Shown here: in pieces, positions 16,556-25,349 of the stretch | Numbering within the stretch: the stretch's first letter is position 1 | How the letters are laid out: every line of letters starts with the position of its first letter | Source of the DNA: Peribacillus loiseleuriae | GTDB taxonomy: Bacteria > Bacillota > Bacilli > Bacillales > DSM-1321 | NCBI RefSeq assembly: GCF_001183985.1 | Contig: NZ_LFZW01000001.1 | Span: forward strand, 1,457,812-1,521,811 | Direction: 5' to 3' | Length of the DNA stretch: 64,000 bases | Notes under the pieces: model-generated | Database searches by the model: none | What the model was told of the DNA's origin: nothing | The model's input: the letters and a program-made list of their open reading frames with translations, nothing else | Translations under genes and position numbers: made by a program

Positions 16556-17078
16556 TTACTTATCAAGAGAGCAGTTACAGAAAATGCACAATCTTGGTCA
16601 AACTCGAAACGCTCAGCGATTATTAAGTAGCATGGAAGAATATATTTCTCATTTTACTGAGGACCGGAAGAAAATTTATTATCTTAATGCAATTGGCCGC
16701 GAAGTGGTGCAATCCGAAAAAGTTCGGAAGAAAACAGCGATGATCCATCACTATCTAATGCGAAATGATCTATATATTCATATGAACCGTCCGTCATCCT
16801 GGAAGAATGAAATCAAAATATCGATCCCGGATACCAAACTATCTATAGTTGCAGATTCCGCATTCATCTCCAATAAAATACACCACTTTGTCGAAGTCGA
16901 TTATCAACAATCCATGAAGAAGAATGTTGATAAGATAAATAGATATAAAAAACTGTCCACAATTAATTCACAGTTTGCTCTGATATGGGTGACGAAAACT
17001 CCTTATAGAAAAAAGAAACTTGAATCACTGTGTACCGGACTAAAAGGAAAGGTTTACTTATGGGAAGATATTAAATAA
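16503..17078 (+). CDS. Replication-relaxation family protein
   Basis: 191 residues if started at TTG 16503, 9 bases after AGGAGG; ATG 16494 touches the ribosome binding site. The start sits inside the end of the FtsK-like gene. The N-terminus is a winged-helix-like segment (EEILLSLKKCDYLSREQLQKMH) followed by the family-typical 'HHYLMRNDLYIHMNRPSSWKNE' and a nuclease-like beta core with 'HHFVEVDYQQSMKKNVDKI'. The Replic_Relax family occurs on plasmids and conjugative elements next to FtsK-like proteins. Confidence 0.75.
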   Translation: MKNQQRIEEILLSLKKCDYLSREQLQKMHNLGQTRNAQRLLSSMEEYISHFTEDRKKIYYLNAIGREVVQSEKVRKKTAMIHHYLMRNDLYIHMNRPSSWKNEIKISIPDTKLSIVADSAFISNKIHHFVEVDYQQSMKKNVDKINRYKKLSTINSQFALIWVTKTPYRKKKLESLCTGLKGKVYLWEDIK

Positions 17079-17090
17079 GGGGGCTTCATG

Positions 17091-17501
17091 ATGAAAACAC
17101 AAAGTATGTCAATTAGTGAATTTATGTCCGGCTCATATAAGAAGGAGAAAAAGAATTTCATATCTTTAAGAGCAGCTGCTACGATATCAGTGCCTTTCCT
17201 ACTATCTCCTTTGCGTGCCTTTGCGTCAGGACCTGAAGCTATTACAGTAGGGGCTACACAGTATATCGGGGAAAAGACTTTAGAAACAATTGCGCACGCT
17301 TTGGATCCACTAGTAGATTTAATGGTAGCTTTAAGTTTTCCGGTTTGTTCTGTCATTATAGTTGGAGCTTGTTTCTTCTTCATGCTTGGAAAAAGCGATA
17401 GAGCTTGGAGTAGCATTCAGAACGCCGGTTTGGGTTATGTACTAATTCAAATCATGCCTCTTTTATTGAATGTGTTAAAAGAAGTTGGGGGTGCAATTTA
17501 A
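17091..17501 (+). CDS. Small membrane protein, VirB2/TrbC-like layout
   Basis: 136 residues. A positively charged N-terminus (KKEKKNF) leads a hydrophobic segment with a possible cleavage site after ALRAFAS-like sequence, then two membrane segments (about 85-105 and 112-130) joined by a short basic loop (GKSDRAW). This three-part layout recalls VirB2/TrbC-type pilin subunits of conjugation systems. Likeness is structural only; a prophage-specific role is equally possible. Last gene before the prophage boundary. Confidence 0.5.
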   Translation: MKTQSMSISEFMSGSYKKEKKNFISLRAAATISVPFLLSPLRAFASGPEAITVGATQYIGEKTLETIAHALDPLVDLMVALSFPVCSVIIVGACFFFMLGKSDRAWSSIQNAGLGYVLIQIMPLLLNVLKEVGGAI

Positions 17502-17603
17502 CTTATTGGGGGTGGATTGGGGGCGGAATTCATCATTATTGAATAAAAAGTTTCAGAATACATCCTATGAACGTTCTGAAAACCCTCACGCTGTCAAGGT
17601 TTG

Positions 17604-17620
17604 TTCTAATAAAATTAGAA
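17604..17620. repeat. Short palindrome next to prophage/host junction
   Basis: TTCTAAT-AAA-ATTAGAA lies just left of where similarity to ogt begins. It could be an integrase arm site; no matching att core can be identified because the other end is outside the window. Confidence 0.3.
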
Positions 17621-17629
17621 CCTTCCTAT

Positions 17630-17814
17630 TAAGCCCTGCTACCGTTAGAGCGGTTGGTCAAGCAAGCCGCGCGAATCCTTTCCCGTTCATTATACCTTGC
17701 CATCGAGTAGTCGGAAAAAACGGAACATTAACAGGATACGCCGGCAGTCGGATACATATTAAAGAATTATTGCTTAAAGGAGAACAAATTGGTCAAAGGG
17801 CCTTTCAATACTGA
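17630..17814 (+). pseudogene. ogt: 3' fragment of ogt, methylated-DNA-cysteine methyltransferase
   Basis: The frame ending at 17814 reads SPATVRAVGQASRANPFPF, then IIPCHRVVGKNGTLTGYAG: the C-terminal domain of Ogt, including the methyl-accepting Cys in PCHRV. Everything upstream of 'SPATVRAVG' (the N-terminal domain and recognition helix start) is replaced by prophage sequence. In B. subtilis ogt lies near ykvA and spo0E, as here. The fragment marks the right prophage boundary; Ogt repair activity would be lost unless excision restores it. Confidence 0.75.
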
Positions 17815-18218
17815 TTATTCAATTGCTCTCCTTTTTGTTTCCATAGTTTAAAGGCTTCTATATCATGTTCAATTTGTTTAAAAGCAAAAGTAAGGACCGC
17901 TACATCATCGAGCAAACCGAACCCAAATATAAAGTCTGGCATGAGATCAATAGGTGAGACGAAATAGGCAATCGCAGCGAATATGATGAGTAAAGAACGG
18001 GTTGGAATTTGCCGATAATCACCGGAAATCCACGCTTTTATCATTTGAAACAGCGTTTGAAGGTTGGTCCAAACACCTTTAAGCGTTGTTTTATTTTTTT
18101 TTGCTTTAATACCTGCTACCCCTAATAATTTACTAGCATCTTCCTTATTGGTTGTATAATGTTGAGCATCTTTTTTAAATAGTGAAATGCTTTTTTTGAA
18201 TAGTCTTTGTCGGATCAT
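17805..18218 (-). CDS. ykvA: YkvA family protein (DUF1232)
   Basis: 137 residues from ATG 18218, with ATGGGGGGC upstream. The central part has the DUF1232 signature 'AYFVSPIDLMPDFIFGFGLLDDVAVL' with a hydrophobic hairpin, preceded by a soluble 70-residue region. Function unknown; likely membrane-associated. It converges on the ogt fragment and overlaps its last bases. In B. subtilis the same gene is next to spo0E. Confidence 0.88.
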   Translation of the reverse strand: MIRQRLFKKSISLFKKDAQHYTTNKEDASKLLGVAGIKAKKNKTTLKGVWTNLQTLFQMIKAWISGDYRQIPTRSLLIIFAAIAYFVSPIDLMPDFIFGFGLLDDVAVLTFAFKQIEHDIEAFKLWKQKGEQLNNQY

Positions 18219-18595
18219 ATTTCTGCCCCCCATTTACTTTACTGTACCTAATCTACCCAATTTGAACAAAATTGAAGCGCAAATACTGTATAAATGCTTT
18301 GCTTTTTTTTTGTAAAGGTAGTTCAAAATGTTTAGAGGGAATTTTTTCTGAAAAAAACCACTTATCTGTGCCTGAGATCCTTTCTAGGGCACTGATTCCG
18401 GTACTCCCGTAATCATTGTATACTCTTTGATTCACTAAAATTGAGTTTCTTATCTTTCTCAACACTGTTTGAATACGAATGTAAAAATTTAAAAGGTTTT
18501 GTCTATTTTTGCGAATCTATTTACATAGGATGGAAAATTTGTAATAATCCATTAGTATTCAACTTTTAACTTGGCAGGAGGAAGCTGAAGTAATC

Positions 18596-18859
18596 ATGAA
18601 ACCCAGTTCAGTAAAAATGTTTAATCAAATTCAAGAAAAGAGAATGGAAATGCTACAATTAGCAGAAATGTACGGAATGACAGATGAACTTACGATACGT
18701 TCTAGTCAAGAGCTTGATGTGCTAATAAATGAATATAGTATTGTGCAAGACAGCCCTGTTTTTGAATCAAAGCTTAAAGTGAACAATATGATTATTATTG
18801 TTCAACAACCATTCTCTTACCAGAACCAATCTCAGCAAACCGTTGTAAGCTCTACATAA
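18596..18859 (+). CDS. spo0E: Spo0E-like sporulation regulatory phosphatase
   Basis: 87 residues. Contains the Spo0E-family helical hairpin with signature S-Q-E-L-D (RSSQELDVLINEYS) at about residues 39-43, the loop that removes the phosphate from Spo0A~P. GCAGGAGGAAG lies upstream. The C-terminal 30 residues are variable, as in Spo0E. The adjacency to ykvA agrees with B. subtilis spo0E. It would lower Spo0A~P and delay sporulation. Confidence 0.85.
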   Translation: MKPSSVKMFNQIQEKRMEMLQLAEMYGMTDELTIRSSQELDVLINEYSIVQDSPVFESKLKVNNMIIIVQQPFSYQNQSQQTVVSST

Positions 18860-19002
18860 TCAAAAAACTTCGCAAGCTCAATCATCGAATAGTGTCAGAT
18901 TAATAGAACGACCATTCAAATCATCTAAGAAACGACCTCCACCCAGATTTCTATATCAAAAATAGATGTAAAATCTTAGATAAACAACGAAGATAATTAA
19001 AA

Positions 19003-19052
19003 AAGGCTGTTCTCAGAATTTATCTATCCTGTAAAAACAGCTTTTAAAAAAG
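19003..19052 (+). terminator. Possible terminator hairpin
   Basis: AAAAGGCTGTT and AACAGCTTTT arms around a 25-base loop in the gap between spo0E-like and the ZIP transporter gene. Otherwise nothing is recognised in 18860-19153. Confidence 0.35.
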
Positions 19053-19153
19053 AAACATCATAACGATACAGCGTGTAACCTCATCCCGATTCGTTCCGTA
19101 ACCATCAAATGAGACGTGAACCCTTTTCAAATCGCAAAAGACATCAATTTCAT

Positions 19154-19882
19154 CTACATATTAAGAAGAAGAATCATAAATAAAAGTCCAACAATAAAGG
19201 AATAAGTCGACGTTCGCTCGTTCCCATCTCCATGGCTTTCTGGTATTAATTCTTTATAGACGATGAATAACATGGCTCCGGCAGCAAAGGCCAAGCCATA
19301 TGGAACAAGAAAACCAATATAAGAGGTGAGGTAGAAGCCAAGCAGTGCAGTGACAATCTCAATCGCACCAGTCAAGGTAGCTATAATAAATGCTTTTAGT
19401 TTACTAATTTGTTGATTGACTAAGAATAGTGCAACAAGAAGACCTTCTGGAGCATTTTGCAAACCAATTGCAAAGGCAATAAGATTGCCAGTTCCTTCAG
19501 TATCAGAGGCATAACTTACACCAACTGAAAGACCTTCTGGAATATTGTGCAATGTAATAGCTGTAATAATCAATAAGGCTTTTTCATCAAATTCGATTCC
19601 TTTTTTTGTATGACCGAGATCAATATGGGGAATGTTTTTCTCCAATAATGTTAAAATTAACACCCCAAAAAAAACCCCGACGACAAGCGGAATATATCCG
19701 CCTGTCTCTAAAGATTCTGGAATTAGACTCAGCAAGGATGCGGCCATCATGATCCCTGCTGTAAACGCTAATAAGTTATCGCGAAGTCGGTGTGTTAATG
19801 TATCACGCATGAACAGGATAAGTAATGCTCCTACTCCAGTAGACATGGCAGATAGAATGCTGCCTAGTAGTACTTCACTCAT
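19154..19882 (-). CDS. ZIP family metal transporter (ZupT-like)
   Basis: 242 residues with about eight membrane segments. The paired metal-site motifs are intact: HNIPEGLSVG in the fourth segment and QNAPEGLLVA in the fifth, the second having N for H as in many ZIP proteins. Family role: import of divalent metals such as zinc. A GGAGTTA site precedes the ATG. No metal-responsive operator is evident. Confidence 0.85.
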   Translation of the reverse strand: MSEVLLGSILSAMSTGVGALLILFMRDTLTHRLRDNLLAFTAGIMMAASLLSLIPESLETGGYIPLVVGVFFGVLILTLLEKNIPHIDLGHTKKGIEFDEKALLIITAITLHNIPEGLSVGVSYASDTEGTGNLIAFAIGLQNAPEGLLVALFLVNQQISKLKAFIIATLTGAIEIVTALLGFYLTSYIGFLVPYGLAFAAGAMLFIVYKELIPESHGDGNERTSTYSFIVGLLFMILLLNM

Positions 19883-19969
19883 AATTAACTCCTTTGCTTT
19901 AGTAAAAAACTTCTGTTGAAAATATTCTCTCTACCATTTCGCACGTTCAATCTTTTTTTATGGAATACG

Positions 19970-21178
19970 CTATTTTTGTTGTGTATTATTAGGTAGCCAT
20001 ATTCCAAGCAAACCAAGAATTGGCAAGAATCCGGCCAATTTTATAGTAGTTCCAATACTAATCAAATCTGCTAAGTACCCAAAAGCAACTGAGCCAATTG
20101 CCCCCATACCAAAGGCGAATCCAACCGTTAAACCTGCCATAGTTCCTACCTTGCCTGGGAATAGTTCCTGAGCATAGATAACGGTTACTGAAAAACTAGT
20201 CATTATGATAAATCCGGCAAGCAAAAGTAGGAAAATGGATACATATGCAGGGACAAACGGTAGAAGAATTGTCAGTGGTGCGCTTCCAGCTACTGAAAAC
20301 AGGATAATATTTTTTCTACCATACTTGTCGGCAAGAGGTCCGCCGAAAAAGGTTCCAAGTGCACCAGCTGCTAAAAATGCAAAAATGAAAATTTGTGAAG
20401 ATCGTATGGAAAATAAATAATCGTTTATCAGGTAAAATGCATAGAAATTTGTCATACATGATATGTACCACGAACGTGCGAAAATGATAAATAAAACAAT
20501 TCCAAGTGCAGCTAATACTTTTCGATGTATCTTACCTGCATCTTTATGCGCTTTTTTCTTAGGAAGAGGAAAATCAACTAATCTTGATTTGTACCAACTA
20601 GCAATATAGATGAGGATAAGAACTGCACAAAATGCAACAGGGACAAACCAGAGGGCACCTCGCTGTCCGAAAGGGAGAAAGATCAATGCGGAAATGAGTG
20701 GTGCAAGTGCCTGACCCGCATTTCCACCTACTTGATAAATGGATTGTGCAAGCCCTCTTTTCGGACCTCCAGCCATAAAAGCCACTCTTGATCCTTCTGG
20801 ATGAAAGATCGCAGACCCAATTCCGATTAAGATTACTGAAAAAATAATCATCCCATATGTAGGTGAAAGAGCAAGCATAGTAATACCAATAAGTGTACTC
20901 GTTAAACCAATAGGCAAAGCGAAAGGAAGCGGTTTTTTATCAGCATACCAACCAATTGCAGGTTGCATTAAGGATGCGACGATATTAAGAGCAAAGGCAA
21001 TCAATCCAAGCTGTGTATAGTTTAAATGCATGGACTTTTCCAGAGTTGGAAACATGGCTGGTACGACAGCCTGAAGCGAGTCATTTAATAAATGGCAAAA
21101 CCCCATAAGAACCAAAACCCAATAAGCTGTTGTGGTATTAGGTAATTGTTTGTCGACCTTGAGAGAAATTGAGGTCAT
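19970..21178 (-). CDS. MFS exporter, fosmidomycin-resistance (Fsr)-like
   Basis: 402 residues, 12 predicted membrane segments. Early 'LGFCHLLNDSLQAVVPAMFP'-like sequence and 'YADKKPLPFALPIG' loop, plus 'GPLADKYGRKNIILFSV' between segments 8 and 9, match the Fsr group of the major facilitator superfamily. It is divergent from an MhqR-like regulator 280 bases away, so this regulator may control it. Substrate not deducible. Confidence 0.83.
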   Translation of the reverse strand: MTSISLKVDKQLPNTTTAYWVLVLMGFCHLLNDSLQAVVPAMFPTLEKSMHLNYTQLGLIAFALNIVASLMQPAIGWYADKKPLPFALPIGLTSTLIGITMLALSPTYGMIIFSVILIGIGSAIFHPEGSRVAFMAGGPKRGLAQSIYQVGGNAGQALAPLISALIFLPFGQRGALWFVPVAFCAVLILIYIASWYKSRLVDFPLPKKKAHKDAGKIHRKVLAALGIVLFIIFARSWYISCMTNFYAFYLINDYLFSIRSSQIFIFAFLAAGALGTFFGGPLADKYGRKNIILFSVAGSAPLTILLPFVPAYVSIFLLLLAGFIIMTSFSVTVIYAQELFPGKVGTMAGLTVGFAFGMGAIGSVAFGYLADLISIGTTIKLAGFLPILGLLGIWLPNNTQQK

Positions 21179-21380
21179 GATACCACTTCCTTATCAAGTA
21201 ATTTATATATATCAAAGTTCCTTCATTCTATTTATACAGTAAGTAGAACGAGGATTTCTATTCTGTTTATACTTTTCTGAGTAAATCGTTTGGCAAGATG
21301 GAATAAATTTTCGCATTGATATAAATTTTAGTATAGCAAACTTAATTTGGAAACAGTTAAATTAAACTTAATATGAAAAA

Positions 21381-21428
21381 TTGACAAAAGCAATTTTATT
21401 TTTTATAATAGCCTTAATTCGAGATATT
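21381..21428 (+). promoter_or_regulatory. Strong promoter with MhqR-type half-site
   Basis: TTGACA (21381-21386), 17 bp, TATAAT (21404-21409). Just downstream, AATTCGAGATAT (21416-21427) matches the right half of the MhqR operator as I remember it (inverted ATCTcgaAtTCgAGAT); the left half is poorly conserved. Confidence 0.6.
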
Positions 21429-21458
21429 TAAATTTTATATAATAAGGTTGTGAATAAA

Positions 21459-21896
21459 ATGGAGAATAATAGCGTACAGCAGTCACTCAAGCTGTTCATT
21501 GTTTTATCCAGAGCACATCGCTCCATCAATGATGTTGTTAATAAATATATTGCTGCACAAGGTTTAAATCCAACTGAATTTGCGGTCTTAGAACTGTTAT
21601 ATCATAAAGGAGAACAGCCTTTACAGCAAATTGGCGGGAAAATACTGCTTGCTAGTGGTAGTATTACTTATGTAGTAGACAAGCTTGAGAAGAAGCAATA
21701 CTTAGAGCGTGTCGCCTGTAAAGAGGATCGAAGAGTTATTTATGCAAGGATAACTGAAGAAGGAAAAACATTTATTGAAAAGGTGTTTCCAGAACACGAG
21801 AAACAGATTGATGAAATCATGAATATTCTTAAGCCAGAAGAGAAACAAACTGCTATTGAGTTCATAAAAAAAATTGGCTATAAAGCGTACGAATGA
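21459..21896 (+). CDS. mhqR: MarR family regulator, MhqR-like
   Basis: 145 residues from ATG 21459. Winged-helix MarR domain with 'LNPTEFAVLELLYHKGEQPLQQIGGKI' and 'LASGSITYVVDKLEKKQYLERVACKEDRR', close in memory to B. subtilis MhqR (YkvE), the repressor of quinone and catechol detoxification genes. A matching operator half-site lies at its own promoter. Locus position between spo0E and ykvI also fits. Which genes it controls here is unknown; the divergent MFS exporter is a candidate. Confidence 0.75.
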   Translation: MENNSVQQSLKLFIVLSRAHRSINDVVNKYIAAQGLNPTEFAVLELLYHKGEQPLQQIGGKILLASGSITYVVDKLEKKQYLERVACKEDRRVIYARITEEGKTFIEKVFPEHEKQIDEIMNILKPEEKQTAIEFIKKIGYKAYE

Positions 21897-22195
21897 AAAG
21901 TCTACGCTAAAAGGTATTATGAAACTATGGTTTCACACGAGTAAGCACGAAATCGGTTTAACACCCATTTTATTTTACATACTCAATGGCAAAATAGCAT
22001 ATGGCTGCTTGCTGTTCATCCATCAAAAGGTTGAACGGCTTTTTTTGTAAAACAAGAATAATGATATACCCTTATTGAACACCCTTTTTAGAAAAAATAA
22101 AGCAAAAAAGAAGGAGTTTTCATTAAGTATCGAGAAAATTAAGTAAGTTATAGGTAGTGAAATTAACCCATATTTTAGCAAAGGGAAGTGTTTTT

Positions 22196-23890
22196 TTGAC
22201 ATTTGAACAATATGAGTATATTCGTCCTAATTTAGAAGAAGTGAAGCTGAAATTCACAAGTCTTTTGGAGAAGTTTGAGGCAGCTGAAAGTGTGCATGGA
22301 CAAAAAGAAGCGATTGACGAAATTAATCGCTTAAGAAATAACGTAGGAACAATGTTAACGATTTGTTCCATTCGCCATTCGATTGATACAAATGATGAAT
22401 TTTATAAATCAGAGAATGAATATCTTGATGAATTATCACCAGAAATTGAAGATTTAGTATCTCAATATTATGAAAAACTTGTGAAAACTAAATACCGTAA
22501 AGAACTCGAAGCAGAATACGGTTCTCAGTTGTTTGCCCTAGCGGAAGCACAATTGAAAACTTTCTCGCAAGAAATCATCCCTTTATTGCAAAAGGAAAAT
22601 AAGTTATCAAGCGAGTATACGCAATTACTGGCTGCTGCCAAAATTGATTTTGAAGGGGAAGAACGAACACTTGCTCAGCTACAGCCATTTACTGAATCGA
22701 AAGATCGAGAAATTAGGAAAAATGCAAGCGAAGCGATATTTCGTTACTTTGAAGAAAATGAAAAGAAACTAGATGAGATTTACGACCAGCTCGTTAAAGT
22801 TCGTCACGAAGTCGCAGTAAAGCTTGGATATAAGAATTTTGTTGAACTTGGCTATTATCGAATGGCTAGAACGGATTATAATGCCGAAATGGTTGCTAAT
22901 TTCCGCAAACAAGTTGAAGAATATATCGTTCCGCTCGTAAGTAAGTTGAAAGAACGTCAAAAGCAAAGAATTAATGTGGATGAGCTGAAATTTTATGATG
23001 AAGGATTTGAATTTCAAACAGGAAATGCCGAACCTAAAGGGGGGCCAGCTTGGATTGTAGAGAACGGAAAGAAGATGTATAGTGAGTTATCTACTGAGAC
23101 GGCTGAATTCTTTAATTACATGCAAGATAATGGATTAATGGATCTTGTAGCTAAAAAAGGAAAAGCTGGTGGCGGATATTGCACAATGATTGAAGATTAT
23201 CGTGCACCTTTTATTTTCTCGAACTTTAACGGTACATCAGGTGATATTGACGTGCTTACTCATGAAGCCGGACATGCTTTCCAAGTGTATAGTAGCAGAA
23301 ACGCAAAGCTCCCTGAGTATTACTGGCCAACATATGAGGCATGTGAAATTCATTCAATGAGCATGGAGTTCCTTACTTGGCCATGGATGGAGCTGTTTTT
23401 TAAAGAGGATACTGACAAGTACAAATTCTCGCATATGGCTAGCGCACTCACTTTCTTGCCATATGGGGTGACTGTGGATGAATTCCAGCATTTCGTATAT
23501 GAAAATCCCGAAGCAACGCCAAGCGAAAGAAAGGAAGCATGGCGTGACATTGAGAAAAAATATTTACCACATCGTAATTACGATGGTGTGGAATTTCTAG
23601 AAAATGGCGGCTATTGGCAGCGTCAAGGTCATATTTTCAATTCTCCGTTTTATTATATTGACTACACGTTAGCGCAAATATGTGCCTTCCAATTCTGGAA
23701 ACGATCAAGGGAAGATCAGGAGAAAGCATGGGATGATTATTTAAGTCTTTGTAAGCTTGGTGGTAGCCAATCGTTTCTCGGGCTTGTGGAATCTGCACAT
23801 TTAGATTCACCGTTTACTGACGGCACCGTCAAAAATGTTGTCTGTGTGATCGACGAGTGGTTGACATCGATAGATGATACAAAACTTTAA
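22196..23890 (+). CDS. M3 family oligoendopeptidase (PepF-like)
   Basis: 564 residues from TTG 22196, with AAGGGAAGTG upstream; the longer GTG 22157 start lacks a site. Zinc protease motif HEAGH at 356-360 (THEAGHAFQVYSS) and downstream glutamate in 'YEACEIHSMSMEF'. Length is normal for the M3B oligoendopeptidase group. Cytoplasmic, cleaves short peptides. Stands alone; an MITE-like repeat R1 follows. Confidence 0.9.
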   Translation: MTFEQYEYIRPNLEEVKLKFTSLLEKFEAAESVHGQKEAIDEINRLRNNVGTMLTICSIRHSIDTNDEFYKSENEYLDELSPEIEDLVSQYYEKLVKTKYRKELEAEYGSQLFALAEAQLKTFSQEIIPLLQKENKLSSEYTQLLAAAKIDFEGEERTLAQLQPFTESKDREIRKNASEAIFRYFEENEKKLDEIYDQLVKVRHEVAVKLGYKNFVELGYYRMARTDYNAEMVANFRKQVEEYIVPLVSKLKERQKQRINVDELKFYDEGFEFQTGNAEPKGGPAWIVENGKKMYSELSTETAEFFNYMQDNGLMDLVAKKGKAGGGYCTMIEDYRAPFIFSNFNGTSGDIDVLTHEAGHAFQVYSSRNAKLPEYYWPTYEACEIHSMSMEFLTWPWMELFFKEDTDKYKFSHMASALTFLPYGVTVDEFQHFVYENPEATPSERKEAWRDIEKKYLPHRNYDGVEFLENGGYWQRQGHIFNSPFYYIDYTLAQICAFQFWKRSREDQEKAWDDYLSLCKLGGSQSFLGLVESAHLDSPFTDGTVKNVVCVIDEWLTSIDDTKL

Positions 23891-24030
23891 AAAAGATAAA
23901 ATAATAAGGAATTTAGTTCTTATCCCAGTTTAACAGGCTGTAATATCCCTACCTCAATTTTTATGAGAGAAACTGAAAAAATGGTTGGGTATGAAAAAAC
24001 ATTGATGGACGTTTTACTTTATTTAAAGAC

Positions 24031-24156
24031 AAAAGAGGGTGTTCCAAAAGTGTCTAACCCAGCCCACACCATACGGTTTATCGTGTTACTTACACTTCAT
24101 TTAAACTGCGCAGTAGTTGCGGAGTCTGACTTTTAACTTACGGTACATCCTCTTTT
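24031..24156. repeat. Dispersed inverted-repeat element, copy R1
   Basis: Ends AAAAGAGGGTGTTCC and GGTACATCCTCTTTT; interior 'TTATCGTGTTACTTACACTTC' type sequence shared with the other copies. Orientation opposite to R5. May also act as a terminator. Confidence 0.7.
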
Positions 24157-24271
24157 TGTTTCAAAAATCACGAGAAAACAGCCAATATTTATACACTAGG
24201 AAATTACTTGAGCTATTGCTTGTCTTAATTCCCTCAACCTAACATATATATGGTAATGGGGAGGGGAGCGG

Positions 24272-25318
24272 ATGCTTTCAAGATGGACAGGTGCATTTCA
24301 AATCGCAGCGGTTTATGTGGGAACAGTTGTTGGAGCGGGGTTTGCCACAGGAAGGGAAATCGCTGAATTCTTCACTCAATATGGCATGTATGGTTTTTTT
24401 GGAGTATTGATAGCCGGATATATTTTTATTTTCACTGGTACGAAAATCATGTTGTTATCTTCTCGAGCGGCTGTTTCGACATACGAAGAATTCAATCAGC
24501 TTTTATTTGGGAAAAAAATTGCTGTGTTCGTCAATTTGTTATTTATGATCATGTTAATTGGGGTTACAGCTGTTATGATTTCTGGTGCAGGAGCAATTTT
24601 TGAAGAACAGCTTGGTTTTTCAAAGAATGTTGGCGTTGCAGTGACGATATTGTTTACATCTATCGTACTGATGAGAGGAATGAAAGGGTTGTTTGCAGTC
24701 AATTCCTTTGTTGTCCCAATGATGATTTTTTTTAGTGTAATGTTATGTATCCTTACAATTAAGGGTGGTGGGTTTGTATCCGCTTTTACAGCGACTCCAG
24801 AAGGACGGAAAACCTTAGATATCGTTATGTCACCATTTGCTTATACGGCCTTTAATCTGTCCCTTTCTCTAGCTGTGCTAGTCCCAGTAGCTTATGAAAT
24901 TCGTGAGGAAAAGGTATTGAAGCGAGGCGCGATGCTTGGTGGTTTCTTTTTGACCGTTATTTTGCTGTCAGGGCATTTTTCGCTTGTTATGTTGCCCGAT
25001 TTAATGAACTATTCGATTCCATCAGCAGAATTAATGAAAAATGCAGCAGCACATCTGCATTGGCTATTCATATTAGTCATCTATGGTGAAATCTTTACCT
25101 CAGTCATTGGCAATATATTTGGTCTGCAAAAGCAAATTCAAACTTATATAAAAATACCTGGTTTTACAGTAATTGTCATGATATGTCTTCTATCTGCTCT
25201 GATAGGGAAGTTTGAATATGGACAATTATTGGGATATTTGTACCCGCTGTTTGGGTACATTACTCTAATTTTTCTAGTGCTGGTATGGTTTAGAAATCCC
25301 GTAATAAAAAAGCCATGA
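24272..25318 (+). CDS. ykvI: YkvI family membrane transporter-like protein
   Basis: 348 residues with about ten membrane segments and the family-typical start 'IAAVYVGTVVGAGFATGREIAEFF'. YkvI proteins belong to the LeuT-fold (APC-like) transporter group; substrate unknown. GGGGAGGGGAG upstream of the ATG. Position downstream of the spo0E/mhqR area agrees with B. subtilis. A hairpin (GAAATAGGTA-CC-TACCTATTTC) overlaps its end and the end of the convergent lipoprotein gene, serving as a bidirectional terminator. Confidence 0.88.
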   Translation: MLSRWTGAFQIAAVYVGTVVGAGFATGREIAEFFTQYGMYGFFGVLIAGYIFIFTGTKIMLLSSRAAVSTYEEFNQLLFGKKIAVFVNLLFMIMLIGVTAVMISGAGAIFEEQLGFSKNVGVAVTILFTSIVLMRGMKGLFAVNSFVVPMMIFFSVMLCILTIKGGGFVSAFTATPEGRKTLDIVMSPFAYTAFNLSLSLAVLVPVAYEIREEKVLKRGAMLGGFFLTVILLSGHFSLVMLPDLMNYSIPSAELMKNAAAHLHWLFILVIYGEIFTSVIGNIFGLQKQIQTYIKIPGFTVIVMICLLSALIGKFEYGQLLGYLYPLFGYITLIFLVLVWFRNPVIKKP

Positions 25319-25348
25319 AATAGGTAGGTACCTATTTCATGGCTTTGC
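25316..25348. terminator. Bidirectional terminator between ykvI and lipoprotein gene
   Basis: CCATGAAATAGGTAG and CTACCTATTTCATGG form a near-perfect stem in the short gap between convergent genes. Confidence 0.75.
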
Positions 25349-25349
25349 T

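Noticed and set aside
18253-18465. Open frame of 70 codons on the minus strand between ykvA and spo0E
   Set aside because: No ribosome binding site, no recognisable domain and composition of random AT-rich sequence; not conserved at this place to my knowledge.
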